A DNA stretch of 40,152 bases, from the NCBI RefSeq assembly GCF_000429685.1, contig NZ_AUCI01000031.1, forward strand, positions 1-40,152, written 5' to 3'. Made by a program: the position numbers and the translations under genes. The notes under the pieces are model-generated. The model was given only the letters and a program-made list of their open reading frames with translations. It did no database searches and was not told the origin of the DNA. This DNA comes from Salibacterium aidingense DSM 18341 (GTDB lineage: Bacteria > Bacillota > Bacilli > Bacillales > Marinococcaceae). This document shows, piece after piece, positions 17,834 to 25,844 of the stretch (its first letter is position 1; the number at the start of each line of letters is the position of its first letter).

Positions 17834-18085
17834 ATGAAAATAGCAGGAATTACCATACTGATGATGGGGCTGGTAATGGGGTTTTCCATACTACTGGATA
17901 TGTTGATGGGTTTTGATATGAGAACCGCTTTAACAAACGCTATAAACCCGTTCCGGGTGATGCATATCATTGAAATTTTTCTTTCGTCTCTTTTTGTTAT
18001 CCTGTTTATCACAGAAACGATCTATTCGTTTATAAAAAAAAGAAAAAGCAGGCAGCAGCCGTCTGGTATGAATAAAGATGAGTGA
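17834..18085 (+). CDS. Small two-helix membrane protein, divergent from gerAA
   Basis: An 83-residue protein with two hydrophobic helices (about residues 3-25 and 46-66) and a basic tail (KKRKSRQQ). ATG at 17834 is chosen because GGAG lies 7 bases before it; a longer frame back to a TTG at 17756 lacks a binding site. It is followed 16 bases later by the single-unit DUF3231 gene, so the two form a plus-strand operon diverging from gerAA. I do not recognise the family. Its role in germination is inferred from position only. Confidence 0.7.
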   Translation: MKIAGITILMMGLVMGFSILLDMLMGFDMRTALTNAINPFRVMHIIEIFLSSLFVILFITETIYSFIKKRKSRQQPSGMNKDE

Positions 18086-18101
18086 AGGAAGGTGAAAATC
18101 G

Positions 18102-18656
18102 TTGGGAAATCCTTTTGAAGCCGCGTGGAACGTATTAAAAACATCGATGGATAATGCCAATGAAACAAAAGGGCAGCTGCACGTGATTGAGGTCGGGGAC
18201 TGCTGGAAGTACCTTACCTTAGTAGAAGAATTTATACGTTATGAAGAAAGCGGATTAAATACCACGACAGACGACGAAGTAAGAGAAATGCTGACAGATA
18301 TCATCAAACTATGTGAATCTCATGTGAAGAAGTTAAGTAAGTTTATGAAAGAAGAGGGGCTTCCCCTTCCGGATGTAACTTCTTCCAAACCAAACTCCGA
18401 ACCAAATGAAATCCCGTTAGGTGTTAAACTGACCGACGATGAAATTACGAACGGAGTAGCCTTTAAACTGGTTAGCAGCTTGAAAGCCTGTGCAAAAGGA
18501 CAGGCCGATGCAGTTCGTAATGACATCGGCATGATATGGCTGGAATTTTATATCGATTGGGTCACGATAGGGGCAAACTTAAAATCATTGATGAAAAAAC
18601 GCGGGTGGTTAAAAGTCCCTCCGTATTACTATCCGCCTGGCTCCCCTAAAAAATAA
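18102..18656 (+). CDS. Single-unit DUF3231 protein (paralogue 3)
   Basis: A 184-residue protein matching one unit of the DUF3231 family. The core reads HVIEVGDCWKYLTLVEEF, then CESHVKKLSKFMKEEGLPLPDV, with a second half beginning LTDDEITNGVAFKLVSSLKAC. The C-terminus GWLKVPPYYYPPGSPKK echoes the GWLEEPP ends of the longer paralogues. The start is TTG with GGAAGG nine bases away; no ATG is available. It sits downstream of the small membrane gene and ends at a hairpin shared with the convergent paralogue 4. The Pro/Tyr tail and location beside gerAA support a spore link (inference). Confidence 0.82.
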   Translation: MGNPFEAAWNVLKTSMDNANETKGQLHVIEVGDCWKYLTLVEEFIRYEESGLNTTTDDEVREMLTDIIKLCESHVKKLSKFMKEEGLPLPDVTSSKPNSEPNEIPLGVKLTDDEITNGVAFKLVSSLKACAKGQADAVRNDIGMIWLEFYIDWVTIGANLKSLMKKRGWLKVPPYYYPPGSPKK

Positions 18657-18664
18657 ATAATAAT

Positions 18665-18693
18665 GCTCCTTCCTGCATCGAAGCGGAAGGAGC
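18665..18693. terminator. Bidirectional hairpin between DUF3231 genes
   Basis: GCTCCTTCC (18665-18673) pairs with GGAAGGAGC (18685-18693). A T-rich run follows on the minus strand; it sits between two convergent DUF3231 genes. Confidence 0.6.
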
Positions 18694-18732
18694 CATTCAC
18701 CTGGACAGGACCGTCATCCTATCGTTTATCCG

Positions 18733-19743
18733 TCATCCTTTCCTTTTGGTTATTTTCGTTCTGTCCTCCATTTGGGGCGGTTCCTCTGTCCATCCGTGTT
18801 CAATCATCAGATCTCCTCCATCATTGGCAAAGTCATAAACATCTTTAGCTGTCATGAACATTCTCAGCGGCAGGTCTTTTCTAAGACTGAAGGAAGTGCC
18901 TAAAGCACTGCTGCCTAAGCCAAAACTGCTTAATAAGGAAGTATTATACATCATCAGTTTATCGGAAAAAGGAGACAAGGTGGAATTGGTAACCAATCCG
19001 GATGAGGTGGAAGGAACATTGACATCACTCTCTAATAAGACATTACTAAATTTTTGAACAATAGTTTTAGATAATTCTTTCCCCCGGAAAAAATATTCTC
19101 GAACGTCTTTTTTATGAGCCACTTGGGCAAAGCCAGTCATTAGTTTCATCCCCGTTACATTCGATTCAATGCCTTGATATAAATAGGCCACTTCCACTGA
19201 GTTTAACGTTCTCTTATTCCCAAGTAATTTAAATCCTGAACGATAATCTTTATTTTCCGCAAACTCTGCATGAACCGGCATCGTAACCTCTGGAGATCTT
19301 GGGAGAACTCCTTTTTCCAGCAAATACTGGGTTGTTTTTACACAGTATTCTTCCGCAAATGCCGAACAGTCTTTATATAACTTCATAATATCCTTACGAT
19401 AACTCATCGACATGTGTAAGGCGTGAAGCCCCGTGGCAATTTTCATCATCATTCTCAAGTACATGATATGATATATGTCATCAAACAGGGGAGGAGATTT
19501 GAGATTGACATCATTTTCGGTGAAGCCAACCGGGACGGCCGCCCCCTCTTGTTTGAAAATATCCGTGATTTCAGTGATGAAATTACATTCCCTGTCGTGA
19601 AAGGGTTGAAGTATTTCTTGAGCTTCCGGCTCCTGGTTTTTGGATAGAAAATTTTCCACAACTCTTGCCATCATTGTTTTCTTTTGATAAATGACCCAAA
19701 GGGTTGCAAGTTCGGACGAGGCTAACGGTGCCTGGTATGCCAC
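18733..19743 (-). CDS. DUF3231 tandem-unit protein (paralogue 4)
   Basis: A 336-residue two-unit DUF3231 protein. Unit 1 has LASSELATLWVIYQKKT and FITEITDIFKQEGAAVPVGF; unit 2 has LNSVEVAYLYQGIESNVTG and IVQKFSNVLLESDVNVP. It ends DLMIEHGWTEEPPQMEDR, matching paralogues 1 and 2. The start is GTG; AAGGAAGG is about 12 bases upstream, which is long. It is transcribed alone, convergent with paralogue 3 and divergent from the frameshifted membrane gene. The His seen in unit 2 of paralogues 1-3 is replaced by Val here (SKTIVQKF), so any metal site may be altered. Confidence 0.84.
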   Translation of the reverse strand: MAYQAPLASSELATLWVIYQKKTMMARVVENFLSKNQEPEAQEILQPFHDRECNFITEITDIFKQEGAAVPVGFTENDVNLKSPPLFDDIYHIMYLRMMMKIATGLHALHMSMSYRKDIMKLYKDCSAFAEEYCVKTTQYLLEKGVLPRSPEVTMPVHAEFAENKDYRSGFKLLGNKRTLNSVEVAYLYQGIESNVTGMKLMTGFAQVAHKKDVREYFFRGKELSKTIVQKFSNVLLESDVNVPSTSSGLVTNSTLSPFSDKLMMYNTSLLSSFGLGSSALGTSFSLRKDLPLRMFMTAKDVYDFANDGGDLMIEHGWTEEPPQMEDRTKITKRKG

Positions 19744-19954
19744 TATTTGAACATTCCTTCCTTGGTAAGGTTCGGACTTTCCTCTGCCTGATAAAAGACC
19801 GATTATATTCGATTATTTTGCCCAGGCTCTTCCTTTTCATACTCTTTCTGAAGATTTCTAAAAGAAAGCGGGAATGAACTCGGCTCTTTAACCTACTATC
19901 ATGCATATTATTTTACTGAAAACAGATAATAACAGCTAAAAAGGGGATCGCTGA

Positions 19955-20925
19955 ATGGCCTTTGCTGTATTTTTCTTAGCTTCCCGGCTTCTTAATACAT
20001 TATTTATAAGAATGGAAAAAACATTATCTTTAACAGAAAATACTTTTGTATTTATGATTATTCTTGTCATTAATATTAACTGGGATTGGATCGTGTATGA
20101 AGAAATGGATCGAGTGAATATTACAGAGGACGGTCTGAACTATACTGCGTTTCTTCTTTTCCGCAGTATTATTATTCCTATGGTTTTACCGTTTCCTTAA
20201 ACCTCTTACATAAATCAAGTAAGTTATGGATATATGTTATATCTCTTGCTGCCTTGCTTTTTCTCGCCTGCCTCTCCACTTCATTTCAGATCACAGAGCA
20301 CACAAAGTGGAACCTCGGTTATGATGCTGTATACTACACCTTCCTGGCCGGGGCTGCTTATTATTCCTTCTGCATCTATTCAGAAGACTGCCGTATCCGA
20401 GGTGAACAGCTCGTGAATTTGTGGGAAAGCTTTGACAAAAATGAAATAAGTATCTTTATTATGATGGCCGCGGCTTACACTGCTTTTTTTCTGCTATCTA
20501 AAAAATTCTCCCGCCCTGTCACCCTGTTATTCCTATTATGGGGATATACGATTGGGGTTGTATTTGATTTCACTATCGGCGGTGGTTTTATTGATTTTTA
20601 TAAGCTGAATGATACCCAGAACTACGAGTTGTTTGATTTCTTATATTATTCCCTGTTTGCTCCAGCTGCTTTCTTTTTTGTATATGTGTATGAGTTACTC
20701 CAGATCAAAAAATCTTTCATATGGTATATTATTGGCTGGGCCCTGCTTGGAACAGGAATGCAGTGGCCTTTTGCCTGGCTGGGGATTATTGATTTTCAAA
20801 ATGGCTACCAGCCTGTCTATTCTTTTCCCGTCTTTCTGACAACTCTGACGGTAACCGGTTTTTATTACGAAAGGGTACGTTCAACATTCGAGGTCCCCCC
20901 TTCCAAGGAAGAACATGGATCATAA
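19955..20925 (+). pseudogene. Multi-pass membrane protein gene broken by one frameshift
   Basis: Two adjoining frames give one coherent protein. The first (from ATG 19955, with AAGGGG before it) runs to RSIIIPMVLPFP then TAA at 20198. The second continues as LNLLHKSSKLWIYVISLAAL and ends at 20925. Adding a single T to the TT at about 20197 joins them as PFPLNLLHK, giving ~323 residues with about ten hydrophobic segments. Later blocks include DFYKLNDTQNYELFDFLYYS and WALLGTGMQWPF. The family is not named here; it resembles Bacillaceae membrane proteins of unknown function. It could be a true mutation, an assembly error or programmed slippage. Confidence 0.7.
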
Positions 20926-20954
20926 ATAAAAAACGGCCCAGTATAAAGCGAGGC

Positions 20955-21284
20955 TCAGGATATGGGGCATCCATTCGGAACAGAGGCATCCGGCTGCAGC
21001 AGCACGACGTCCCCCTCTTCCGGTGTTCCCCCGAGAACGAGCACCTCCGAGGTAAAACCGGCTATCCGCATTGGCGGGAAATTGACCACCGCCGCTACCT
21101 GCCGGCCGGGAAGCTGCTCTGGCTGATATCGTTTTGTTATTTGAGCCGAGGAGTTTTTCACCCCCAAGTCTCCAAAATCAATCGTTAATTTAACCGCCGG
21201 CTTGCGCGCTTCAGGGAATGCTTCGGCTGCCATAATCGTCCCCACCCGGATGTCCAGCTTCATAAAATCGTCCATTTTCGCCAT
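20955..21284 (-). CDS. csaA: CsaA-type tRNA-binding/chaperone protein
   Basis: A 109-residue OB-fold protein of the tRNA_bind family, the same size as B. subtilis CsaA, which has export-related chaperone activity and binds tRNA. It contains [20 protein letters not shown], the [18 protein letters not shown] segment and the [25 protein letters not shown] core. The ATG at 21284 is chosen because GGAAGG lies 8 bases away; the longer frame starting at 21383 adds 33 charged, non-homologous residues. It acts as a homodimer in the cytoplasm. It converges on the frameshifted membrane gene. Confidence 0.9.
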   Translation of the reverse strand: MAKMDDFMKLDIRVGTIMAAEAFPEARKPAVKLTIDFGDLGVKNSSAQITKRYQPEQLPGRQVAAVVNFPPMRIAGFTSEVLVLGGTPEEGDVVLLQPDASVPNGCPIS

Positions 21285-21489
21285 TCTTATAACCTTCCTT
21301 CCTGCCTTTCCTTTTTTCTCTTCCCGCCAGTTTGTATACTTCTCCATTCCAGTCCCAATCCCTTTTTCTCTCCTCTTGTTCATCGTTAAGCGGGATTTCT
21401 AAAAAATTACAGCTGGATGCTCATAAAAAGTGTAAAATAGATATCGGATGAACAATAATGCTGTGGCTACAGCAAAAAAGGAGAATAGG

Positions 21490-22038
21490 ATGATGGAGAT
21501 CCTTGAACTTAAGAAAGCACTATCGGTAAGAGGGAAGAATGGTCTTCCTTTTTTGCTTTCGGCTTGTGTAATTTGGGCTGGCATTACAGTCCTCTTCCTA
21601 TTGCCATTAGCAATTGATACAAAAAATATATTCATGTTATTTGCCACGGGACTAATGTTTCCAATCGCCTTGATCCTGTCCAAGTGGACAAAGTCCGAGT
21701 GGAAAATGGAGGACCATCCCCTTAGTTCATTAGGCTTGTATTTAAATCTCGCTCAGTTTATGTATTTCCCCATTATCTTCTGGGCCTTTGTTCAAAGTCC
21801 CCATCATATGGTTGTGTTTTTTGCCGTGATTACAGGAGCCCACTTTTTTCCCTACGGCTGGTTTTATCAAGCGAAAGCTTATTTTGTGATGGCACCTCTT
21901 ATTTCCATTACCCTAATGCTGCTTGGATGGACGACAGACGGTTCCCATGCCTGGCTTATCCCACTTACAATGCTTTTATTCCTTGTCTTTCTTAACTTCT
22001 GGCTGCTCGTTGATTATCGGAAAAAGATAAAAATGTAA
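21490..22038 (+). CDS. Integral membrane protein, possibly DUF7010
   Basis: A 182-residue protein with six or so hydrophobic segments after a short charged start (MMEILELKKALSVRGKNGLPF). The block HFFPYGWFYQAKAYFVMAP lies in the middle. It resembles the DUF7010 group, though that assignment is from memory of the pattern. The start is set by GGAG at 21480-21483, six bases before ATG 21490; the in-frame ATG at 21448 has no binding site. It stands alone and converges with the YafY regulator. Function unknown. Confidence 0.72.
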   Translation: MMEILELKKALSVRGKNGLPFLLSACVIWAGITVLFLLPLAIDTKNIFMLFATGLMFPIALILSKWTKSEWKMEDHPLSSLGLYLNLAQFMYFPIIFWAFVQSPHHMVVFFAVITGAHFFPYGWFYQAKAYFVMAPLISITLMLLGWTTDGSHAWLIPLTMLLFLVFLNFWLLVDYRKKIKM

Positions 22039-22093
22039 ATACCGCTTGAAACCATGTCTCTTCCTTTTTCAGTACCCCATCCCTCTATTTCTA

Positions 22094-23032
22094 TTATAAG
22101 TGATCTATTACATCTAAGTAGTAATCCTTTAACTGTTCTCTTAACGAAACCGGATCTATGATTTTTATCGATTTACCAAAACCGGCCAGGTAAGAAATCA
22201 TAAAATGCAATTCAGCCGGCTCGTATGTTCCCTTTAAATACATAATACCATTTTCTGTTACTACTTCCATGGACGGGTATGGCTCCTTATTGAATATCTC
22301 CACCCCTTCCGAAGTGAGTATACATGTAAATGGAACCGCCTGTTTCGTTGGCTGCCAAAGACTTTGGGCATTATGGAGGTTCACATCTTTTAAATCTACA
22401 GCACCTTCATGATTTACTATTTCCAGAGCGGTTATGCGATCACAGCGGAAAACACGGTAGGCGCCTTTATCTAAATCATACGCCTGGCAGTACCACCAGC
22501 TTTTCATGGCATATATCGCTATCGGCTGAATCCAGCGAATGGTCGTTTGTTTTGGCGCTTCATAGCGAATTTTAATCACGTTGTTCTGAGCAGCGGTCAG
22601 CAGAAGATCTTCCAGATAGTCACATTCATGCGTTTGTTCTCCGGGATAGAAGGCCACTCTTTCCCGGAAGTTTTCGATTTGTCCGCGAAGGTCAGCAGGG
22701 ACTCCTTCTAAAAATTTCTCATGAATGGAACGGAATGATATCTGAAAAGGAGTGCTGGCAAAGTTTTGGAGCACCTGCATCGCAAAATATAGAGCGAATA
22801 CTTCCTGGCTCGTAAAAGAAATCGGCGGTAATGTCATGGAGTTGACTAAACGATACCCTCCGTACCGCCCATATTCGACGTAAAGCGGGACCCCGATATC
22901 TTCTAACGAGGCAATATCACGAAGGGCGGTCCTTTTTGAAATCTGGAATTCACTCATTAGATCCTTCAAGGTGAACTGCTGTTTTTGATTGATAAACCGC
23001 AGCATTTGATTTAATCGTTCCCCTTTTTTCAT
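22094..23032 (-). CDS. YafY-type HTH/WYL-domain regulator
   Basis: A 312-residue DNA-binding regulator. The N-terminal winged helix reads LNQMLRFINQKQQFTLKDLM then FQISKRTALRDIASLEDIG. The WYL domain has SWWYCQAYDLDKGAYRVFRCDRI, with WWY in the WYL position. A C-terminal WCX-like domain follows. ATG 23032 is chosen because AAGGAG lies six bases upstream. It is divergent from the VOC-protein gene with an 86-base spacer holding a 21-bp near-perfect palindrome. The layout suggests a regulator controlling itself and the VOC gene (inference). The inducer is unknown. Confidence 0.83.
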   Translation of the reverse strand: MKKGERLNQMLRFINQKQQFTLKDLMSEFQISKRTALRDIASLEDIGVPLYVEYGRYGGYRLVNSMTLPPISFTSQEVFALYFAMQVLQNFASTPFQISFRSIHEKFLEGVPADLRGQIENFRERVAFYPGEQTHECDYLEDLLLTAAQNNVIKIRYEAPKQTTIRWIQPIAIYAMKSWWYCQAYDLDKGAYRVFRCDRITALEIVNHEGAVDLKDVNLHNAQSLWQPTKQAVPFTCILTSEGVEIFNKEPYPSMEVVTENGIMYLKGTYEPAELHFMISYLAGFGKSIKIIDPVSLREQLKDYYLDVIDHL

Positions 23033-23046
23033 AAAACACTCCTTAT

Positions 23047-23067
23047 AGGTGCCAATTATTGTCACCT
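23047..23067. promoter_or_regulatory. Palindromic operator candidate, YafY/VOC intergenic
   Basis: The arms AGGTGCCAAT (23047-23056) and ATTGTCACCT (23058-23067) pair at 9 of 10 positions around a central T. It lies 15 bases upstream of the regulator's start codon and 52 bases upstream of the VOC gene's start. Confidence 0.5.
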
Positions 23068-23118
23068 TTTCACGATATACTGTTTAGTGTAAGTCATTAA
23101 CAGGAAAGGGGCAACATA

Positions 23119-23562
23119 ATGAGCTTTGAAATGATTCCTTTTTTATCTTTAAAGGGGCGCGGTGCTGAAGCCATCCATTTTTATGAACAGTATTTAGGGG
23201 CAGAAGTTTTATTTAAGAAAAACTACGAAGAGATGAAAGAAATGGACCCGCATTTCACATATGAAGAAGGCCAGGAGAATTATATTACACACTCCGTCTT
23301 ACAAATTGGGAAGAATAAAATTATGATCGCAGAAGAGGAAATGGATAAGACCCGCCCCTGGCAGTTAAGTAACAGTTCCTCTTTATGTATCCAATCTAAA
23401 GATTATTCCGTCATTGAAACCATGTATAAAGATTTGATTACACATGATCAGGTTGATATCTTAACACCATTTGAAAAAAACGTATTCAGTCCCGGCTATG
23501 GGATCGTGCGGGATCCATTTGGCATCGTGCTGCAATTAACCGTCACCACCCATGATTTTTAA
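23119..23562 (+). CDS. VOC-superfamily protein, PhnB/YjdN-like
   Basis: A 147-residue protein of the vicinal oxygen chelate fold, PhnB-like branch. It starts PFLSLKGRGAEAIHFYEQYLGAEVLF and ends GYGIVRDPFGIVLQL, both typical. Members of this branch include metal-dependent enzymes and binding proteins of unknown role. ATG start with AAAGGGG nine bases upstream. It is probably the target of the divergent WYL regulator. A repeat element begins 33 bases after its stop. No catalytic assignment can be made. Confidence 0.8.
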   Translation: MSFEMIPFLSLKGRGAEAIHFYEQYLGAEVLFKKNYEEMKEMDPHFTYEEGQENYITHSVLQIGKNKIMIAEEEMDKTRPWQLSNSSSLCIQSKDYSVIETMYKDLITHDQVDILTPFEKNVFSPGYGIVRDPFGIVLQLTVTTHDF

Positions 23563-23594
23563 CTCTTGGAGGTGGCCTTGTAAAGGAACCCCCG

Positions 23595-23837
23595 AGGCTG
23601 CTAAAAAGTAGAATTACTATTTTATAAATTCCGCTGAATAAATAAGACGGTGATCCCTGGGCGGGCCCTCTTTCCGCGGAGAATTCGTCAAGCCGCTTCT
23701 CGCTCCGCCCTGCAGGGTTTCACCTGATTGCTTTTTCCAGGAGTCTTGCCTGCCCCGGTCTCACCTTCCGTCCTTATATAAATGGGACCGTGTTAATATG
23801 CATTAACAATTGGAGCTGCAAACTTTTTCAGCAGCCT
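23595..23837. repeat. MITE-like member of the structured repeat family, inverted
   Basis: This ~243-bp element fills the gap after the VOC gene. Its ends AGGCTGCTAAAAAGT (23595-23609) and ACTTTTTCAGCAGCCT (23822-23837) are inverted repeats with one extra base. On the minus strand its core carries AGACTCCTGGAAAAAGCA, ACCCTGCAGG and CCGCGGAAAGA in the same order as the repeats at both window ends, but the flanking ends differ. There is no coding capacity. It may be a non-autonomous mobile element or a conserved RNA structure. Confidence 0.65.
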
Positions 23838-23877
23838 TGACCTCCCTCCCCCCATATTATCTCTGAGGACCTTCTCT

Positions 23878-24213
23878 CTATACATACTTCCATGATTGTT
23901 GCGCCATGCTGAGTGAGGCGCCGAATAACAGGAACGCAATAATGGGATGAAGGGCGCCCAACACCCCCATCTCAGTGGAAAACTCCACTGTTATATACTG
24001 CAGAATAATCATTGCAACTAACATTAAATTCATCCAAATCAGCTTTTTTGGCAAACGTCCGATTATTCCGGTTACTAGCACAAGCAGAGGTAAATACATA
24101 AACATAGGAACAAAGGATATATGTAATCCCCAACCGGCATATCCCATAAACAGTGCCATTCCCGCAAAAAATACTTGGACAATAATACAAGCTGCGAAAA
24201 TGGAAGCTAGCAT
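23878..24213 (-). CDS. DUF6220 membrane protein
   Basis: A 111-residue protein with four hydrophobic helices. It reads VQVFFAGMALFMGYAGWGLH, then a LPLLVLVTGIIGRLPKK turn, and GALHPIIAFLLFGAS near the end, all matching DUF6220. The ATG at 24213 lies in an ATGCTAG overlap with an upstream 32-codon frame that has the better ribosome binding site, so the native protein may be ~140 residues and split by a frameshift. The function is unknown. It lies 110 bases after the 24324-24833 membrane gene on the same strand. Confidence 0.7.
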   Translation of the reverse strand: MLASIFAACIIVQVFFAGMALFMGYAGWGLHISFVPMFMYLPLLVLVTGIIGRLPKKLIWMNLMLVAMIILQYITVEFSTEMGVLGALHPIIAFLLFGASLSMAQQSWKYV

Positions 24214-24305
24214 GCATATCCTATCCTGAAATATTGGATAATATTAGACTGCTTTTGGTGAAACGCCGATGTTTCCGGTGTTACGCTTGATTCTTTGTTA
24301 TCCAT
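24207..24305 (-). CDS. Short upstream frame joined to the DUF6220 gene
   Basis: A 32-codon frame beginning MDNKESSVTPETSAFHQKQ and ending YFRIGYAC. It has a strong site (GGGAGGAG, 8 bases from ATG). Its stop overlaps the DUF6220 start. The ending IGYAC followed by MLASIF reads like an uninterrupted first helix, so this may be the severed N-terminus of the DUF6220 protein rather than a separate gene. Translational coupling of two genes is the alternative. Confidence 0.4.
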   Translation of the reverse strand: MDNKESSVTPETSAFHQKQSNIIQYFRIGYAC

Positions 24306-24323
24306 ACTGCATTCTCCTCCCGG

Positions 24324-24833
24324 TTAATGTTTAAGTTCCTGATTTCGTCTGCCCCATGGTTTAAATACGGAAACAACAATCATTGCTCCCAATGACCCAA
24401 TCTGAAGGATAATTCCAATAAAAAGCTGGAGCCGGTTAGTTATAAACACCGGGCTGTCTAACGCATGCAACCCCTCTGCGGACGCGATCGAAAACGTCTG
24501 AATCGTCCACACAGACATTCCAATGAAGGCTAACCCTATGGACGCTACAGTTAAAATTTCTTTGAAAATAATCCAATAAAATCTAAACAACCCCCACCTG
24601 GTCCATACCGACAGCAGCACGCCGGTCACCACAGAACCGATGGCAGAAGCCCGTACGGAAGATGTGGCTAGTACATACATACTGGTATAAGCCCCTTTTA
24701 GAATCGTTTCATCCTGCGTGGCTGCTGCCGTAATACTAAGTACCAGAAAAACGACCATCGTTCCAAACAAGATTGCCACAAATAAAAGGTGAAGGGACAA
24801 CAGCCATCTTCTTGGCGTGATGGACAACTTCAT
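24324..24833 (-). CDS. Four-helix membrane protein of unknown function
   Basis: A 169-residue protein with four hydrophobic segments (about residues 13-35, 56-76, 87-107 and 132-154). It opens MKLSITPRRWLLSLHLLFVAILFGT. Its layout resembles DUF2269-like proteins, but I cannot confirm this. ATG 24833 is chosen because GGAGG lies 8 bases before it; the frame extends to an ATG at 24857 that contains that binding site. It is the probable first gene of a unit with the DUF6220 gene. A repeat-bearing stretch separates it from the two-component system. Confidence 0.68.
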   Translation of the reverse strand: MKLSITPRRWLLSLHLLFVAILFGTMVVFLVLSITAAATQDETILKGAYTSMYVLATSSVRASAIGSVVTGVLLSVWTRWGLFRFYWIIFKEILTVASIGLAFIGMSVWTIQTFSIASAEGLHALDSPVFITNRLQLFIGIILQIGSLGAMIVVSVFKPWGRRNQELKH

Positions 24834-24926
24834 GACCAGCACCTCCCTCTCTTTCATCCTTATTTTGGCGGCTTTATCTAAAGCCGTTCTAAATAAAATC
24901 TAAAAATTATCTAAAGCATTAATGAG

Positions 24927-25078
24927 GGATGGAGGACACTGTTTTTATGGAGAATATTTTTAGTGTCCTCCATTCAGTAAATGGAAGACACTATTTTGTT
25001 TTAATGGATGCTTACTGGCGCCCAAAACCGGATGGAGACCAATTCCGGCTCCTTTTTCCTTCACCGTGTCCTCCACCA
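24927..25078. repeat. GGAGGACAC / GTGTCCTCC hairpin repeat
   Basis: GGAGGACACT (24931-24940) and AGTGTCCTCC (24962-24971) pair perfectly. The second arm can instead pair with ATGGAAGACACT at 24981-24992, and a fourth arm GTGTCCTCCAC lies at 25066-25076. The four alternating arms match the set at 8424-8570. No gene lies in this 294-base interval. Confidence 0.5.
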
Positions 25079-25110
25079 GGCAAAAGGTGATGGGGGAAGT
25101 AAGCATAAAT

Positions 25111-25133
25111 GAAAACCCGCAATAAGCGGGTTC
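25111..25133 (-). terminator. Terminator of the two-component operon
   Basis: On the minus strand GAACCCGC and GCGGGTTTTC form a stem with a five-base loop, then TTTCATTT. It lies 19 bases after the response regulator's stop. Confidence 0.8.
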
Positions 25134-25151
25134 ATAAAATGCTCCCATTTT

Positions 25152-25844
25152 TCAGCCCTTGAAACGGTATCCTACGCCCCATACCGTTTCAATGTACTGG
25201 GGGTTGGCTGGATCAAGTTCGATTTTGTCGCGTATTTTACCCACGTGCACGGTGACAGTGGCGACATCGCCGACTGCCTCCATCCCCCAGATCCTGTCGA
25301 AAAGATGGTCTTTCGTGAATACGTGATTGGGATTCCCGGCCATGAAACGCAATAAATCGAACTCTTTGGTCGTCAATGATACTTCTGTTTCATTCACAAA
25401 CACTTTTCGCGAGGCTAAATTCACGTGAAGCCCGCGAATATCAATCGTAGCGGTAAGATCGTCTTTATGAACCAATCGATCATAGCGGGATAGATGAGCC
25501 TTCACCCTAGCTGTCAGTTCGCCCGGGCTGAAGGGCTTCACCATGTAATCGTCTGCCCCTATCCCCAGGCCCCGAATTTTATCAGTGTCTTCTTTTTTCG
25601 CTGTAAGCATAATAATGGGGATGTCTTTGACCTGCCGGATTCGTTTACACACTTGAAATCCATCAAGGTTGGGAAGCATAAGGTCTAACACAATTAGATC
25701 GTATGGTTCAGAAAGAGCGGCCTGCAGCCCTTGATCCCCAGTTTTAGCGATATCCGCGCTATAATCATTGATTTCTAAATAATCTTTCACTAATTCAGCC
25801 AGGCTAGGCTCATCCTCAATAATCAAAATCTTTTTCATTCCCAT
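25152..25844 (-). CDS. OmpR-family response regulator
   Basis: A 230-residue two-domain regulator. The receiver has the acidic pair in IEDEP (residues 10-12), the phospho-acceptor Asp54 in IVLDLMLP, and Lys in YMVKPFSPGE. The C-terminal winged helix has LTTKEFDLLRFMAGNPNHVFTKDHLFDRIWG and VTVHVGKIRDKIE, ending WGVGYRFKG. Two ATGs two codons apart (25844, 25838) share AAGGAG; the second is better spaced. The gene overlaps the 3' end of the kinase gene by 29 bases. The target genes are not evident; the SHOCT gene across the divergent promoter is a candidate. Confidence 0.92.
   Translation of the reverse strand: MGMKKILIIEDEPSLAELVKDYLEINDYSADIAKTGDQGLQAALSEPYDLIVLDLMLPNLDGFQVCKRIRQVKDIPIIMLTAKKEDTDKIRGLGIGADDYMVKPFSPGELTARVKAHLSRYDRLVHKDDLTATIDIRGLHVNLASRKVFVNETEVSLTTKEFDLLRFMAGNPNHVFTKDHLFDRIWGMEAVGDVATVTVHVGKIRDKIELDPANPQYIETVWGVGYRFKG

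Noticed and set aside
23059-23081. TTGTCA and TATACT as a promoter for the VOC gene
   Set aside because: The spacer is only 11 bp, too short for a sigma-A promoter.
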